Shown one piece after another: positions 12,887 through 27,082 of a DNA stretch of 64,000 bases. The notes under the pieces were generated by a model. It was not told the DNA's origin, ran no database searches, and saw only the letters and a list, made by a program, of their open reading frames with translations. Within the stretch, counting starts at the first letter, position 1, and each line of letters starts with the position of its first letter. Source of the DNA: Scolanthus callimorphus (lineage: Eukaryota > Cnidaria > Anthozoa > Actiniaria > Edwardsiidae); assembly GCA_033964015.1 (NCBI GenBank), contig CM066920.1:6725912-6789911 (forward strand), read 5' to 3'. A program made the translations under genes and the position numbers.

Positions 12887-13217
12887 GTCATCCTACCCTG
12901 TGTACTGTAAGTCCATAGGCTGCATACGCCTGAAGTGAAGGTCGTGAAGCTTAGAGACTTGGCTTGGCCCAATAGACAGCAGACCCCCTTTTAGCTGGTT
13001 TTATTATCAGTATGGCAGTATTTCTTTTGTCATCAGCGCCGTCTTTTGTGATCATCCCAACCGGAAGTGACTGCTGCTTTCATCCTCAGTGCCTCGCGGC
13101 TTTTGGCCACAAGGCTGGGTAACCTGGCACGTAGTGTGTATATTTTTGTCGTCCACGAGAAATAAAAGAGTTCAGTGCTCGAAATCGACAACAAACACAT
13201 GCTTTATGGTTCCCAAA

Positions 13218-17779
<4,562 letters not shown>

Positions 17780-18441
17780 CGTCATCAGAGGTTTCCATGG
17801 ATGTTACTATCACACAAGTTGTATGTCCTGGTGAAGCCTCAAGTATTCTATGCTGTCCAAAGATGGCACTTAGGCTGAGGATAACCTGGCAAAGTTTAGA
17901 AGAGCAAAAAGTTCATCTGTAATGCAAAGTTCAGATGAAGTGAGGTTAAGAGGAAAAAAACAGGAAAGCAGTAACATTGTGCATTAATAAGGGGATAGTC
18001 TTCTCGCTTTGCACAAATGTTTCAGGTCAGTAATTTTTATGGAGTACATTTTCAACAGAGTGATTGCTGGTTATTATTAAGTACAGAGTTAGAAAATTGT
18101 GAAGTGGTCAGAGAAAATAGAGAGCATAAGATAATATTTTTGGAGCTAAAAACAGATGTGAAATCTGTAACTCTGTTCTGTAAATGCTGCTTTTTGTAAA
18201 TATTTTGTTTAAAAAAGTAAAAAAATAAGGAGTTAAAAGAAGTATGTTTTTTGTTGGTACATAGACACAGAGTCACATTGTGTACAAATGGTCCATTAAT
18301 TCCAAATTTCTTTTGACTGACTGTCACAGTAGTCTCAAATTTGGAAATTGCAAATTTACTGGAACTTGGACATGGACATAGGCAGAATGATGTTTTATTT
18401 CATTCTCTATTAAACTTTAACATTTGTAAAAGGCTGCGATA

Positions 18442-18447
18442 AATAAA
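18442..18447 (+). terminator. Poly(A) signal, probably of TMEM185
   Basis: AATAAA, overlapping a second AATAA at 18446, lies 663 bases past the TMEM185 stop codon in AT-rich DNA; a third AATAA follows near 18462. Confidence 0.45.
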
Positions 18448-18630
18448 TAATCATAATGTCTAATAAATATTTAACTATGATATAATGAACTTGATTTTTG
18501 TTTTAATCCTGACCAGCAACTCTAATGAACAGCATTATGGTTCTAGCCTACAGACAGTTTGTTTCACGAGTTACATGAGGTCACATGACATTTCATGATA
18601 AATAATCTGTTGTTCTATTCCATGTTCTGT

Positions 18631-18934
18631 AATATTTTATGGGAAAATTCTAAAACCAGGAGACAAGCTAGAATGTACAGATGATCCTGTTGCCAAAATG
18701 GCAAGAAGCACATTTTCTGTTCAAAATTTCAAGAAAGAGCAAGGCATGGACTTAATGGATTACAGGTTACTGGAGTACCACACTTTTTTCCTGAATTAAA
18801 TTTGTGTGTGTCATTCTATTCCTCTATGGGAAACCTATAGTGCCTAGAGAAAAAGTTGCAAATACTGGAAATGATGCCCCACTACCAAGCTTGAAAAAGA
18901 TTGTTGTCAGAGCAAGGGAGAGTGCAGTAACAAG
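18631..18934 (+). pseudogene. Coding-like relic, two shifted segments, family not recognised
   Basis: Two adjoining stretches read like protein. The first (about 18631-18785) includes KPGDKLECTDDPVAKMARST and FKKEQGMDLMDYR; the second (about 18825-18934) includes PREKVANTGNDAPLPSLKK and IVVRARESAVTR. They lie in different frames with stops between, so at least one frameshift separates them. No start codon fits. The second segment ends at a possible splice donor (ACAAG|GTATTG). I do not recognise the family, and it could also be a chance open stretch in the 3' UTR overlap of TMEM185 and DPH3. Confidence 0.3.
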
Positions 18935-19236
18935 GTATTGTGGTATCATTGATGTCACATGGTGATAAGGCTGATGTTGAGGCTTGATGGTGTGTTGTCA
19001 TCATTGAGGTTGCATAGTGAGCATGCCAAAAACGAATTGAAGCATTTGATGCTCGCCTTTAGATAATGCAACAAGTTTACATTAGTCAACTAAATCTGGT
19101 GTAAACAAAATTGCCTGTCTATAGGACTCATCTTGAATCTGACCAGCAGACTATAGAGTACTCCTTGATCTTTAATTCCCTCAGTTCCTTGACATGTGAG
19201 TCCAGGTTACTGGATGAGTGTATCTCGTTTAGAGTT

Positions 19237-20757
19237 TCATGCTTTCTCTAGAATGGGTGATGGAGCAGAAACCTCTTCTGATACCATGAAATCCTCCTGA
19301 AAGACAGCAACAAAATAGATTCAACGTTTTTTGGTTCAAACTTTGAATAACAGAGGTCTCTTTCCTAATCTCATTATGCCAAGCTGGATGTTACAAGTCC
19401 CACTAAGAATCCAGGCAAATTGGCCAAAGTGCTACTGTCCCCATCCCCCAGGAACTTGCAGCATTACAATTTTCCACAGCCATTTTTCCATGGCTGGTGG
19501 ATTTGATAAATGGGCCCTCAAGAACACCCCCCCCCCCCCCCCCCCTCTCAAACCACTAATTCAAACCTGAGCACCCAGAGACTGTATTATGGGAGTCAAC
19601 TCTCATGGTTCTACCAGGAGTCTCAAGATTTTTCACTCCTCTCTCACAGCAATATTTTCCTGAATTGCCATCCATTTCTCCTGGTTAATTCTTTCTTGGA
19701 ATCTTCTCATATAATCTTTGTATTTCATCAGAAATCCCAAGGTTTATTTTCAATTTTTGGTCCTAGGGTTGACATCCCTGTTGCCATGATGTTATGGCTA
19801 TCAATGACCTCAAAACGTGTGTGGTCAATCAAAAGATAAGAACCAGGTTAGGGGATAGACAATCTTGTACCCAGAGCCCCTCATCTTTTGCATAGTGACA
19901 AACTTTGGGCTCTGGGCACTCTCGTACCCAGAGCTCCCCAGCTCGTATTCTCATACCCAGAGCTCTCCGGCTCGTCACCTCACAAGGGAGGCTCTGGTGG
20001 CAACCGTTTGAGAAGATAAGGTCGTCTGTTGGATGCCCTTAACTTCAAATGGCTAAGTCGTCCGACAGCTAAGATGTCTTCCGTATTTTTTTAAACTCCT
20101 ACAAGATGGCTAAGCCGACTGAGATGGCTGAGATGGTCCAGATGGCTTAGCAGTCTTCTAGTATAAATACGGCCAATGGCTGTCACCGTTGCTGTCACCA
20201 GAGCCCCTTGCGAGGAGACTAGCCGGGGAGCTCTGGGTTTGAGAATTGGCTCTGGGGGAATAAAAATTTGTGAGCATGCATGGTGGTTACCTTTACAACT
20301 CACAAACCTTTTTAAAAAAATGCAACAAATATCCCCAAACACCAATAAACATTTATGTAGAACTAAGATTTGCATCGATTTATGACATAATTGAGCAATG
20401 TTTCTAAAACCGGAAACCCAGAATTTGGGTTAAATGAAAATCGGAGAATATAAGCTTACTACCTACCAAATCATAGATAACTTTGATGATTAGCGAACAA
20501 CTGGGACAAACAGCAACCTCTTCCCCTGCTTCTAGCTGTTCCTGATTTAAAAAGAAACCTCAGTTACGTCGAAAAGCCTTTCTTTTAAGCTTATATTTGA
20601 TGAAAGAAGTTCGATCGGTAGGTCTTAAAAATAGAACAACTTTATAAACCTTGGTTATCTGAAACTGATCGCCACATGGACATGGGTAAAAATACGTCTC
20701 TTGCTCTTCGTCGTATTCAAAATCTTCTATTTCCACTTCATCATGATAAACATCCAT
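19237..20757 (-). CDS. DPH3: Diphthamide biosynthesis protein 3 (CSL-type zinc finger, KTI11)
   Basis: Three minus-strand exons, 20757-20650, 20541-20467 and 19296-19237, all phase 0, give 80 residues (human 82). The sequence reads [20 protein letters not shown], then [41 protein letters not shown] and [19 protein letters not shown]. This is the whole CSL zinc finger. Zinc ligands are Cys26, Cys28, Cys48 and Cys51 in CxC and CPSC pairs. DPH3 is a rubredoxin-like electron donor to the DPH1-DPH2 iron-sulfur enzyme that starts diphthamide synthesis on elongation factor 2. It also supports Elongator-dependent tRNA wobble modification. The start at 20757 matches the family; the codon before it is TTG. 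The first donor (AAG|GTTTAT) is weaker than usual. A MITE sits in intron 2. The gene looks intact and converges on TMEM185. Confidence 0.93.
19947..20246. mobile_element. Mutator-like MITE in DPH3 intron 2
   Basis: Left end ATTCTCATACCCAGAGCTCT plus CCGGCT pairs with AGCCGGGGAGCTCTGGGTTT plus GAGAAT. Inner arms GAGGCTCTGGTGGCAAC and GTTGCTGTCACCAGAGCC also pair. A partial extra end, CTCGTACCCAGAGCTCCCCA, lies just outside at 19921-19940. It is the same family as 22425-22648, but I could not find a clean target duplication here. Confidence 0.65.
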
Positions 20758-21139
20758 CAAAGGCAGCTAAAGCACCTACAAACCTATCCAAAGAAAAGGT
20801 TGTTTGGCTTTCCCCACGCGTTATAGTTTGGTGTTGCAATACATCGTGCGGGCAAGCTGTGGTAACCAGGCCTTGTTTCCGTCAACCACGACCACAAGGT
20901 ATTCTGGGTATTATCGCGGGATTCAAATCTACAATCAAAAAATAGATTTATATATACTCCTCTGCTTCATGGGACGCCGGCCAAAAGGCTATCTTTTGGC
21001 CAGGTCCAAGACCATTTCCACGGGGTAGCATTCAAGCTCTAATCTCGGACAGGACCTCCGTTTGATTGTTTTGTCTGTAGTCTGTAGATGTTATTCGAGG
21101 CACATAGAAAGAAACACAAATTTTGGCTGCAGAAGGAAG

Positions 21140-21460
21140 TCTAGCCGTGCAGTATCACACTTTGTCCGAGTCTCGTAAAAACAAGTGGACATATCTCTTG
21201 TCCGAAAATAGGACCAAGGAGAACAGCCAGGAGAACAGATTTTGGACATGTGCTGCGGAACGAGGGAGAATGGCTGAAATGGCTGCGGAGGGAAGTTTAG
21301 TCTACACTTTGTCCGATTCTCGTCTTTTGCTCAGTGATCGTTCCTGGAGCATGCGCGTATCGTGACAGCCTCCCTTTAACGAGAAAGCTGATCGATCCTG
21401 ACGAGGAGAGACTTACAGTTGCCATGACAATGCCATGGCAGCGTAACACGGAGAGCTGAC
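21140..21460 (+). pseudogene. Decayed methyltransferase fragment (oldest copy)
   Basis: GTGCAGTATCACACTTTGTC, then CTCGTAAAAACAAGTGG and TTTGGACATGTGCTGCGGAA resemble the first 50 codons of the intact copies (GTGCAATATCAAATTGTGTC and CTGGACGTGGGCTGTGGAAC). Near 21393, GATCCTGACGAGGAGAGAC corresponds to the GVDPDEER block. The middle is missing and the frame is broken many times. It lies directly upstream of leader segment 1, and a sister fragment holds the same position before leader 2. Confidence 0.6.
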
Positions 21461-21489
21461 ACAAGAGACCTGGGGTCGAGGCTAAGTAG

Positions 21490-21589
21490 ACTCCATGGTT
21501 GAACGATTTATCCTTAACTAAAAAGTCAATGATTAGAACAACTGATGAGATAAACAACAGCCTCTACTTCTGTGCAAGCTGGTACTGAG
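21490..21589 (+). other. Duplicated leader segment 1, possible 5' UTR exon of methyltransferase copy 1
   Basis: The stretch GATAAACAACAGCCTCTACT, TCTGTGCAAGCTGGTACTGAG then GTAAGAAAACC is shared with 27000-27082 and 33411-33543. In each case the shared part ends at a strong donor (GAG|GTAAG) and conservation continues into the intron (TAGTGCTGCAGGTGGG). Each coding exon downstream starts after a TTTCCAG or TTTCAG acceptor a few bases before its ATG, so a spliced non-coding leader is the simplest reading. No transcript is available to prove it. Confidence 0.45.
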
Positions 21590-22424
21590 GTAAGAAAACC
21601 TACAAGCCGTTAATTAGCACTAGTGCTGCAGGTGGGTGAAAAAAGTTCCCTGGTTGATCTTTTTCTGGTAGAATCTGCACCGATATACTAGATGATTATT
21701 TTGTTAATAAAGCTGGTTGTATTCGTTATTCAGATAGAAAATTACAAAAACTAGTCGTAAAATCTATTGTTAATGAGATATGTAGCAGCTTCCTAGATGG
21801 ATAGATCGAGATCGAGAAAAAAAAAAGAAAGGGTCTTGTCCTCATCGTGAGGGAACTCCAAACGGTCGAAATACACGACCACTAGACAAGGAGAGGTTGG
21901 ATGACTAATACGGGCTGCATTAGAAAGGCTTCCACACTTCAAAGTCATTAGTTAAACTTTCCTTCGCTACAAAGGAGAGCCGGTGGAAAGCTCAGGAACA
22001 GAAAGACCGCCATTATATTCAACTTTTTTCGTTGTTTTATCTCAGTGATGCCGTGGCTGCCTAAATCGTTTCATTTTTTTAAACGCATTTGCGTGTAAAG
22101 TTGAAAACTGCACCAATATTGTGGATGCGGATCGATGAGTGCATTTAACTCTTCGATATCACAAAATGGAGCAAAATTAAAACGCATCAGTACGGACCGT
22201 ATACTAAGACCCCGTCCCGAATATTTTTGAAAATATTATTGTTTTTCTCCGTTTGCACCTATCCCGTCCACACATGCGGGGTTTCAGTGTCACAAAAACG
22301 GAAACCGGTTTAGGAAAACGCTCTCACAGATTGTCGATTTTCATTTATTGTATTCGCGTGGACGGTCGAAAACGAAGTTTTCAAATACGATCATATAATT
22401 TAAAAGGTCCAGTGCACTTGCTTT

Positions 22425-22648
22425 CATTCTCGTACCCAGAGCTCCCCAGCTCGTCTGCCCGCAGGGGTGGCTCTGGGGACATCCATTTGAGGGCCGTCGC
22501 TGATTGGTTGATTTTGAGCCTTGGAGCATGCGCTGAAAGGTCTTTCTCTCAGCGGCTCTGTATTAAATCTCACGCATGCGTCAGTGGCTGTCACCAGTAG
22601 AGCCTACCCCGCGAGGTTACGAGTCGGGGAGCTCTGGGTTCGAGAATG
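22425..22648. mobile_element. Mutator-like MITE with perfect 9-bp target duplication
   Basis: The element begins CATTCTCGTACCCAGAGCTC and ends GAGCTCTGGGTTCGAGAATG. It is flanked on both sides by ACTTGCTTT (22416-22424 and 22649-22657). Nine-base duplications with long terminal repeats are typical of MuDR/Mutator-like elements. At 224 bases it cannot encode a transposase. Confidence 0.75.
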
Positions 22649-23442
22649 ACTTGCTTTTCGAAGGGCATTGTTCGAAGGGTGCATGCGCTCGCATCCCCGC
22701 GCATGCTCGGTAGGTGAAGTCTTGCGTATTCGAATCGTATTCGCGTATACGTGCAGACGGGCAAATATGAGTTAAATACGGACGGTCCATGTTAAAAAAA
22801 ATCTGAATACGCGTGGACGGGACCTAATAGTAATAAGCGATCGCTATAATTATTAGATGACCCTAGGGACCGGTCATTATTTATGTCGGAGAGGGGGGTG
22901 GAGGAGAAAATACCTGTGATCCAAAAAAAATTCAAGAACCTCACCTGATAGCATTGATTGTTTTCGGGAGCCCCCCTCAGATAGACTGAAATATTTCAGG
23001 ACGATGTGACCCCCCTTCCCCTCCATCCATGTCAGTCAAAATGATTCAAACAGGTCTTGAAGGGGGTCCAAATCCCATTTCTCAGTGTAAAAGTTTCGCA
23101 AGATCCCAGTCCTGAAGTTTTCCCAGTCAAAGTTTTCAAAATCCCAGCGTTAAAAAGTGACTTTTAGACATGTGTACAGAGTGTTTGTATTGCAGTCGTA
23201 GGGCAAAATTTTAAAAGCAGTTCACAATTTTTTAAAGCCACTCTTTACAGACATTGGTATTTCATTGTTGGTTCAGTTAAAGGCAAGTTGACCCATTTCT
23301 AGTTCTATTGGCCAAATCCCAGTGACTCCAATCCTATTTCCAAGCCTAACATAAGGTCTCCCACAATGACTATCATGGCAAGTCACTGAAACCTCCCCCT
23401 CTTTTCTGAAGGCAGTATCTGGGTCTCTTACAATGATCAGGA

Positions 23443-23476
<34 letters not shown>

Positions 23477-23527
23477 CCTCCGACTTAAATAATGACCGGT
23501 CCCTAAAAATGAAGGTTTCTCAGGCTT

Positions 23528-23604
23528 GGGGAATCGAGTCCATGACTCCACGATACGATACCGGGGGCACGACGCTCTCTGCCAGGCAACTGAGCTATAG
23601 AAGC
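23528..23604 (-). mobile_element. tRNA-derived SINE head or tRNA relic
   Basis: On the minus strand, TAGCTCAGTTGCCTGGCAGA is an A-box-type sequence and GGACTCGATTCC a degenerate B box about 40 bases later. The acceptor stem does not pair, so this is not an active tRNA gene. It follows a long poly-C run and abuts the foldback at 23641. Confidence 0.5.
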
Positions 23605-23640
23605 CATAAACTGGCGGCTTATTAGGTCATAGTATATTTA

Positions 23641-23825
23641 ACAAATGTCCTCTGATTTTCCGTGGTATGTCCTCTTATATACCACGGAATGACGTAATAA
23701 AGTGGTCAAAATGTTGTGGACTCACGAGGCGCAGCCGAGTGGGTGCGCAGTACATTTTGACCACTTTATTTCGTCATTCCGTGGTATATAAGAGGACATA
23801 CCACGGAAAATCAGAGGACATTTGT
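23641..23825. mobile_element. Nearly perfect foldback element
   Basis: Arms of about 75 bases are exact reverse complements: ACAAATGTCCTCTGATTTTC at the left, GAAAATCAGAGGACATTTGT at the right. Each arm contains its own inner palindrome GTGGTATGTCCTCTTATATA plus CCAC. The loop carries GGCGCAGCCGAGTGGGTGCG. A half copy is at 12766. Near-identity of the arms suggests recent activity or gene-conversion of the arms. Confidence 0.75.
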
Positions 23826-24775
23826 TTTATACCACAACAAAAAGGCAAGAATAAAAAGGCAAAAGCAGCGCGCGCGCAGCCAAACGGTGTTTTCGTTGGT
23901 TCTTTTTAGCGTGCGCGCTTATGATGGCGCGTTCAGTGGTATGTCCTCTTATGTACCCACGGCTGAGAGCCAATCAGAATTCGAGAAACGCGCGCCTTGT
24001 GGTATATATTAGTATAATGCGGTTTTCATATTGACTGACGTGAAACCAATCGCAAAGTAATTACACCGCCAATTCTGAATAAAACGTATAGTAGTAATTA
24101 GAAGTAATTGCGAATTAGTCACGACAGTCATGTGAAATCCACTCTATATTAGCTATAGTAGTAAGTAACTTAATTTTTTAAAATTTTATAGATAGTTATT
24201 TATTATTTTATATTGATTTGTGTCCTTACTTAGTGGTTTTGCTACTGCTATTATCTTATTGACACAGAAATAAAGTATTTATTATTATTTATCATCATCA
24301 TCATCTTATTATAATAAAATAAATTTATGTTGAAAGTTACCCGCAAGTAGCAATACGGCTAATCGAGGCGGGTGACTTACATAATCTATACATTACAACA
24401 TAGTATTTCTTTTTTTCTTTACATAATTTTTTGTTTGTTTATTTGTTTGTTTGTTGCTGTTTCTAATATAATTTGTTTTACGGATAATTAAACTACAACA
24501 TTATTTTTTTTATAATTTTGGTAACACCAGCATAATCATCCTCCGTTTCTAATATGTTCCTAAGTAATACCTTGCAATTTGTTTAAATTCTTGTTTGTTC
24601 AATTTCCGTATATATTGAGATATACAATTCCAGATAACTGGGCCAGTTCGTGAAAATGAGGATCTCTGGAGGTCAAAATAATGTATCGGCCAATTCCAGC
24701 GGTGACCATGCATTGAACATTGTTTCAAGGCAGTAGTTACAAGTGCATAAACTTTTCTTTTGTTTCCAGAAAAAT

Positions 24776-25524
24776 ATGAGAGAAAAACAAAACCAAGCCT
24801 TGCAATATCAGATTGTGTCCGCCTCTCGTCAAAAAAAGTGGGTCTCTCTCTTGTCCGAGAAATGGACCCCGGCCAGGACAACACATTCTGGACGTGGGCT
24901 GTGGGACGGGGAACTGACTGCCTATATTGCGCAATTCACGGGGCATGATGGGAAGGTTCTAGGCGTGGATCCTGACGAGGAAAGAATAAGAGTTGCCATG
25001 GAAACGCACACAGGTGTACCAAACTTGCATTTCAGGTTGGAAATAGCTTTAAGTTTCCTGGGGAGGGAGAAGAAATTTATCATGCAATTTTCACTTCAAC
25101 CGTCCTGCACTGGTTCCCGAACAAAGAAGAGTTCTTTCGAAAAGCTTACAGCAGTCTTAAGAGAGACGGGAGAATTATTTTTGGCTATCCAACAGAAATG
25201 GGTGATATTACAGTTGGTTTCCTGGAACATTTTGGGATCGAGAACATGTGGTGGCATTTTGATGACATGGGAAGTGTGGAAGACTATGCTAGAAACGCAG
25301 GATTTGCTGATATCTCTTTAAAAAGAGAAGCAATACCATTTTCTTTCTGTGATGTTGGCGACTTCGCGACATTTTTGTACGCTTCGACCAACGGAAGTAG
25401 CGATATTAGGTCTATCAGCAAGGAACGCCTGGCTGAATACACACCTCACGAGAGACAGGTCAAGGAGGGAAAAATTGTCGAATATGTCGAGCCATGGGAA
25501 ATACTTACTGCCTGGAAGAAATAA
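24776..25524 (+). pseudogene. SAM-dependent methyltransferase copy 1, frameshifted
   Basis: Aligns end to end with the intact copies at 29095 and 37379, from MREKQNQALQYQIVSASRQK to ILTAWKK. The frame breaks at several single-base losses: before GTGGGTCTCTC; in CCCCC reduced to CCCC before GGCCAGG; in GGGGG reduced to GGGG in the motif I region; and in CAAGG reduced to CAGG near 25034. Three losses restore the frame for AYIAQFTGHDGKVLGVDPDE, which then breaks again. The splice acceptor (TGTTTCCAG, exon from 24770) is kept. All losses lie in short homopolymers, so long-read assembly errors cannot be excluded; on the face of the sequence it is a young pseudogene. A poly(A) signal follows at 26047. 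Confidence 0.8.
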
Positions 25525-25687
25525 CTAAATGCTGGCTCCTTTTATGATATTGTGCTTAGGCAGTGCCAAATTGTATCGAGGGGGAGCACCGAGTATTTTA
25601 AATTGTCATACATTCCCTATAAAAAATTCAATCAGGAAAGGGGAGCAGCCCCTACCCATCCCTCCTGGATCCGCCCCTGCTGCTGGA

Positions 25688-25894
25688 GTAGACTGCTTGC
25701 TTGCCCCTTTTCGACGAACGTCCGTAAATCGAGGGAAATGTTTTTTTACCCCGGCGCGGCGCGCTTCGATTTGTTTACGGTGTCGAGTTCTCGCGCCTTT
25801 GGCACTTCACGCCATCGTCGGTACCTTCGGCGCTCCTCTGGCGGTGCTCGTTTTTCACGGACGTTCGCCAAAGAAGGGTCTGCAAGCAGTCTAC
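25688..25894. mobile_element. MITE 3' of methyltransferase copy 1
   Basis: GTAGACTGCTTGCTTGCCCC and TTTTCGACGAACGTCCGT pair with ACGGACGTTCGCCAAAGAAG and GGTCTGCAAGCAGTCTAC. The interior is GC-rich (CCCCGGCGCGGCGCGC). Open frames crossing it are by-products of its composition. No exact target duplication. Confidence 0.6.
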
Positions 25895-26046
25895 TGTTGC
25901 AGTTCGGTAAAACCTTAGGCGTATTGTGTAGTATATCCAGTCATGTTTTGTTTTTTTCTTTGGAGTTGTGGACAAAAAATTTCGAGGCCACCCTTGCCAA
26001 ATTTGTTGTTTGTTGAAATGCTGTTTGTATGAAAAGACGATGGCGG

Positions 26047-26052
26047 AATAAA
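26047..26052 (+). terminator. Poly(A) signal of methyltransferase copy 1
   Basis: AATAAA in the context GATGGCGGAATAAATTTATT, shared with copy 3 (38359) and the remnant of copy 4 (about 40366). The shared context shows that the 3' UTR was duplicated with the gene. Confidence 0.5.
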
Positions 26053-26348
26053 TTTATTGTTGTAATCTTTCGTGTGAATATATAAACGGTACCGACCCAG
26101 CCTCTGTGCTGTGTGCTTGAGACCTGAAAAGGCCGGGAGCTGGCATCGTTCAGATACTTATAGCGTTAAATCGTGCCATGGCAAGCACTACAGTGAGCAT
26201 AGCGTGTTCTCCCAGCATCCATTTTCGTGATCCGTGAAAGCTTAGTTTCGACATCCGTGATTCGTGATTTTGTCACTTTTTGCACTCGTGATCCGTGCAG
26301 CATCCCCCCCCCCCTGTACGCCGCTATTTGCACATTGCAGGAAAAGCA

Positions 26349-26705
26349 AGTCGTGCAATATCAAACTTTGTCCGAGTCTCGTCAAAAACAAGTGGACATG
26401 TCTCTTGTCCGAAATTAGGACCAACGGCCAGGAACACAGATTTTAGACATGTGCTGCGGAACAAGGGAGAAACACAATGGCGGCGGAGGGAAGACTAGTC
26501 TACACTTTGTAGATTCCATCAGCAAATACAGTAAATGTATGATAAAATTTCGCTAAAAAAGGAGGGGGTGGGGGGGACTTCCCCTGGATTCGCCCTTAAC
26601 GGGGAAGTTGATCACCTATATAACGAAGTTCACCTTGGGAAAGGTTCTAGGTGTGGATCCTGACGAGGAGAGAATGACAGTTGCCATGACTGCACACACC
26701 GATAG
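26349..26705 (+). pseudogene. Decayed methyltransferase fragment upstream of leader 2
   Basis: 26349-26490 corresponds to the first 50 codons (GTGCAATATCAAACTTTGTC, then GTCAAAAACAAGTGGACATG, then TTAGACATGTGCTGCGGAAC). After a gap of non-matching, G-rich DNA, 26637-26705 matches GGTTCTAGGTGTGGATCCTG and ACGAGGAGAGAATGACAG, the GVDPDEERI region. It shares unusual changes with the fragment at 21140 (TGTGCTGCGGAAC for TGGGCTGTGGAAC), so both descend from one older copy. Confidence 0.6.
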
Positions 26706-26723
26706 TTTGCGGTAATCCACGGC

Positions 26724-26988
26724 GGTCAGCGAGCGGGTCAGCGAGCGGGTCAGCGAGCGGGTCAGCGAGCGGGTCAGCGAGCGGGGCAGTGAGCGGGGCA
26801 GCGAGCGGGGCAGCGAGCGGGGCAGCGAGCGGGGCAGCGAGCGGGGCAGCAGCGGGGCAGCAGCGGGGCAGCGAGCGGGGCAGCGAGCGGGGCAGCGAGC
26901 GGGGCAGTGAGCGGGGCAGCGAGCGGGGCAGCGAGCGGGGCAGCGAGCGGGGCAGTGAGCGGGGCAGCGAGCGGGGCAGCAGCGGGGC
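26724..26988. repeat. 12-bp GC-rich minisatellite
   Basis: About 22 tandem units of GGTCAGCGAGCG, shifting to GGGCAGCGAGCG with variants GGGCAGTGAGCG and shortened GGGCAGCAGCG. It lies between a methyltransferase fragment and leader segment 2. The open frame through it (SGAA then GSER repeats) is a product of the 12-base period. Confidence 0.9.
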
Positions 26989-26999
26989 TTAAACTTAAA

Positions 27000-27082
27000 C
27001 GCTTTTATCCTGAACTAAAAGTCAAAGATTAGAACATACTGAGATAAACAACAGCCTGTACTTCTGGACTAGCTGTACTGAG
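27000..27082 (+). other. Duplicated leader segment 2, possible 5' UTR exon of methyltransferase copy 2
   Basis: AACAACAGCCTGTACTTCTG, ACTAGCTGTACTGAG then GTAAGAAG. It matches leaders 1 and 3. The following intron also matches leader 1 (AATTAGCACTAGTGCATCAG, then TCGTATTCGTTATTCAGATA), as do later words near 28195-28260. Confidence 0.45.

Larger units (their letters stand above)
10768..13217 (+). other. JPT-like 3' end, repeats and TMEM185 upstream region
   Basis: Holds the 3' UTR of the JPT-like gene, an inverted-repeat element (11225-11612), a long poly-C run near 12053-12070, a poly-G run near 12637-12650, half of a foldback element (12766-12886) and the TMEM185 5' region. Sequence from about 12960 to 13217 contains no repeat that I recognise and probably includes the TMEM185 promoter and 5' UTR. 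Confidence 0.5.
17780..19236. other. Convergent 3' region between TMEM185 and DPH3
   Basis: Contains the TMEM185 3' UTR with its poly(A) signal, then the coding-like relic at about 18631-18934, then sequence that is probably the DPH3 3' UTR. The two genes converge here with 1.46 kb between stop codons. Confidence 0.6.
20758..24775. other. DPH3 upstream region and start of the methyltransferase cluster
   Basis: Holds the DPH3 promoter side, an old methyltransferase fragment, a duplicated leader segment, a 22.2-22.8 kb block with CGTGGACGGG ends, a Mutator-like MITE, a 20+ base poly-C run (about 23448-23473), a tRNA-like repeat and a perfect foldback. From about 23995 to 24170 is a dispersed repeat that recurs at about 36185-36330 (GAAACCAATCGCAAAGT, then ACAGTCATGTGAAATCC). 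Confidence 0.5.

Noticed and set aside
20091..20375. Minus-strand frame [17 protein letters not shown] as the last DPH3 exon
   Set aside because: A better exon ([19 protein letters not shown] then stop) with a strong TCTTTCAG acceptor in phase lies at 19296-19237 and matches the DPH3 C-terminus.
23273..23551. Open frame with a long glycine run on the minus strand
   Set aside because: The glycines are the poly-C tract; the rest is repeat and tRNA-like DNA.
24549..24946. Minus-strand open frames over the start of methyltransferase copy 1
   Set aside because: They are antisense shadows of the plus-strand coding sequence; equivalent shadows appear over copy 2.
25529..26016. Two overlapping open frames of 129 and 154 codons
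   Set aside because: They cross the methyltransferase 3' UTR and a GC-rich MITE in two frames at once; neither looks like a protein.
26789..26992. Open frame with SGAA and GSER repeats
   Set aside because: Produced by the 12-base tandem repeat, whose period is a multiple of three; no other coding sign.
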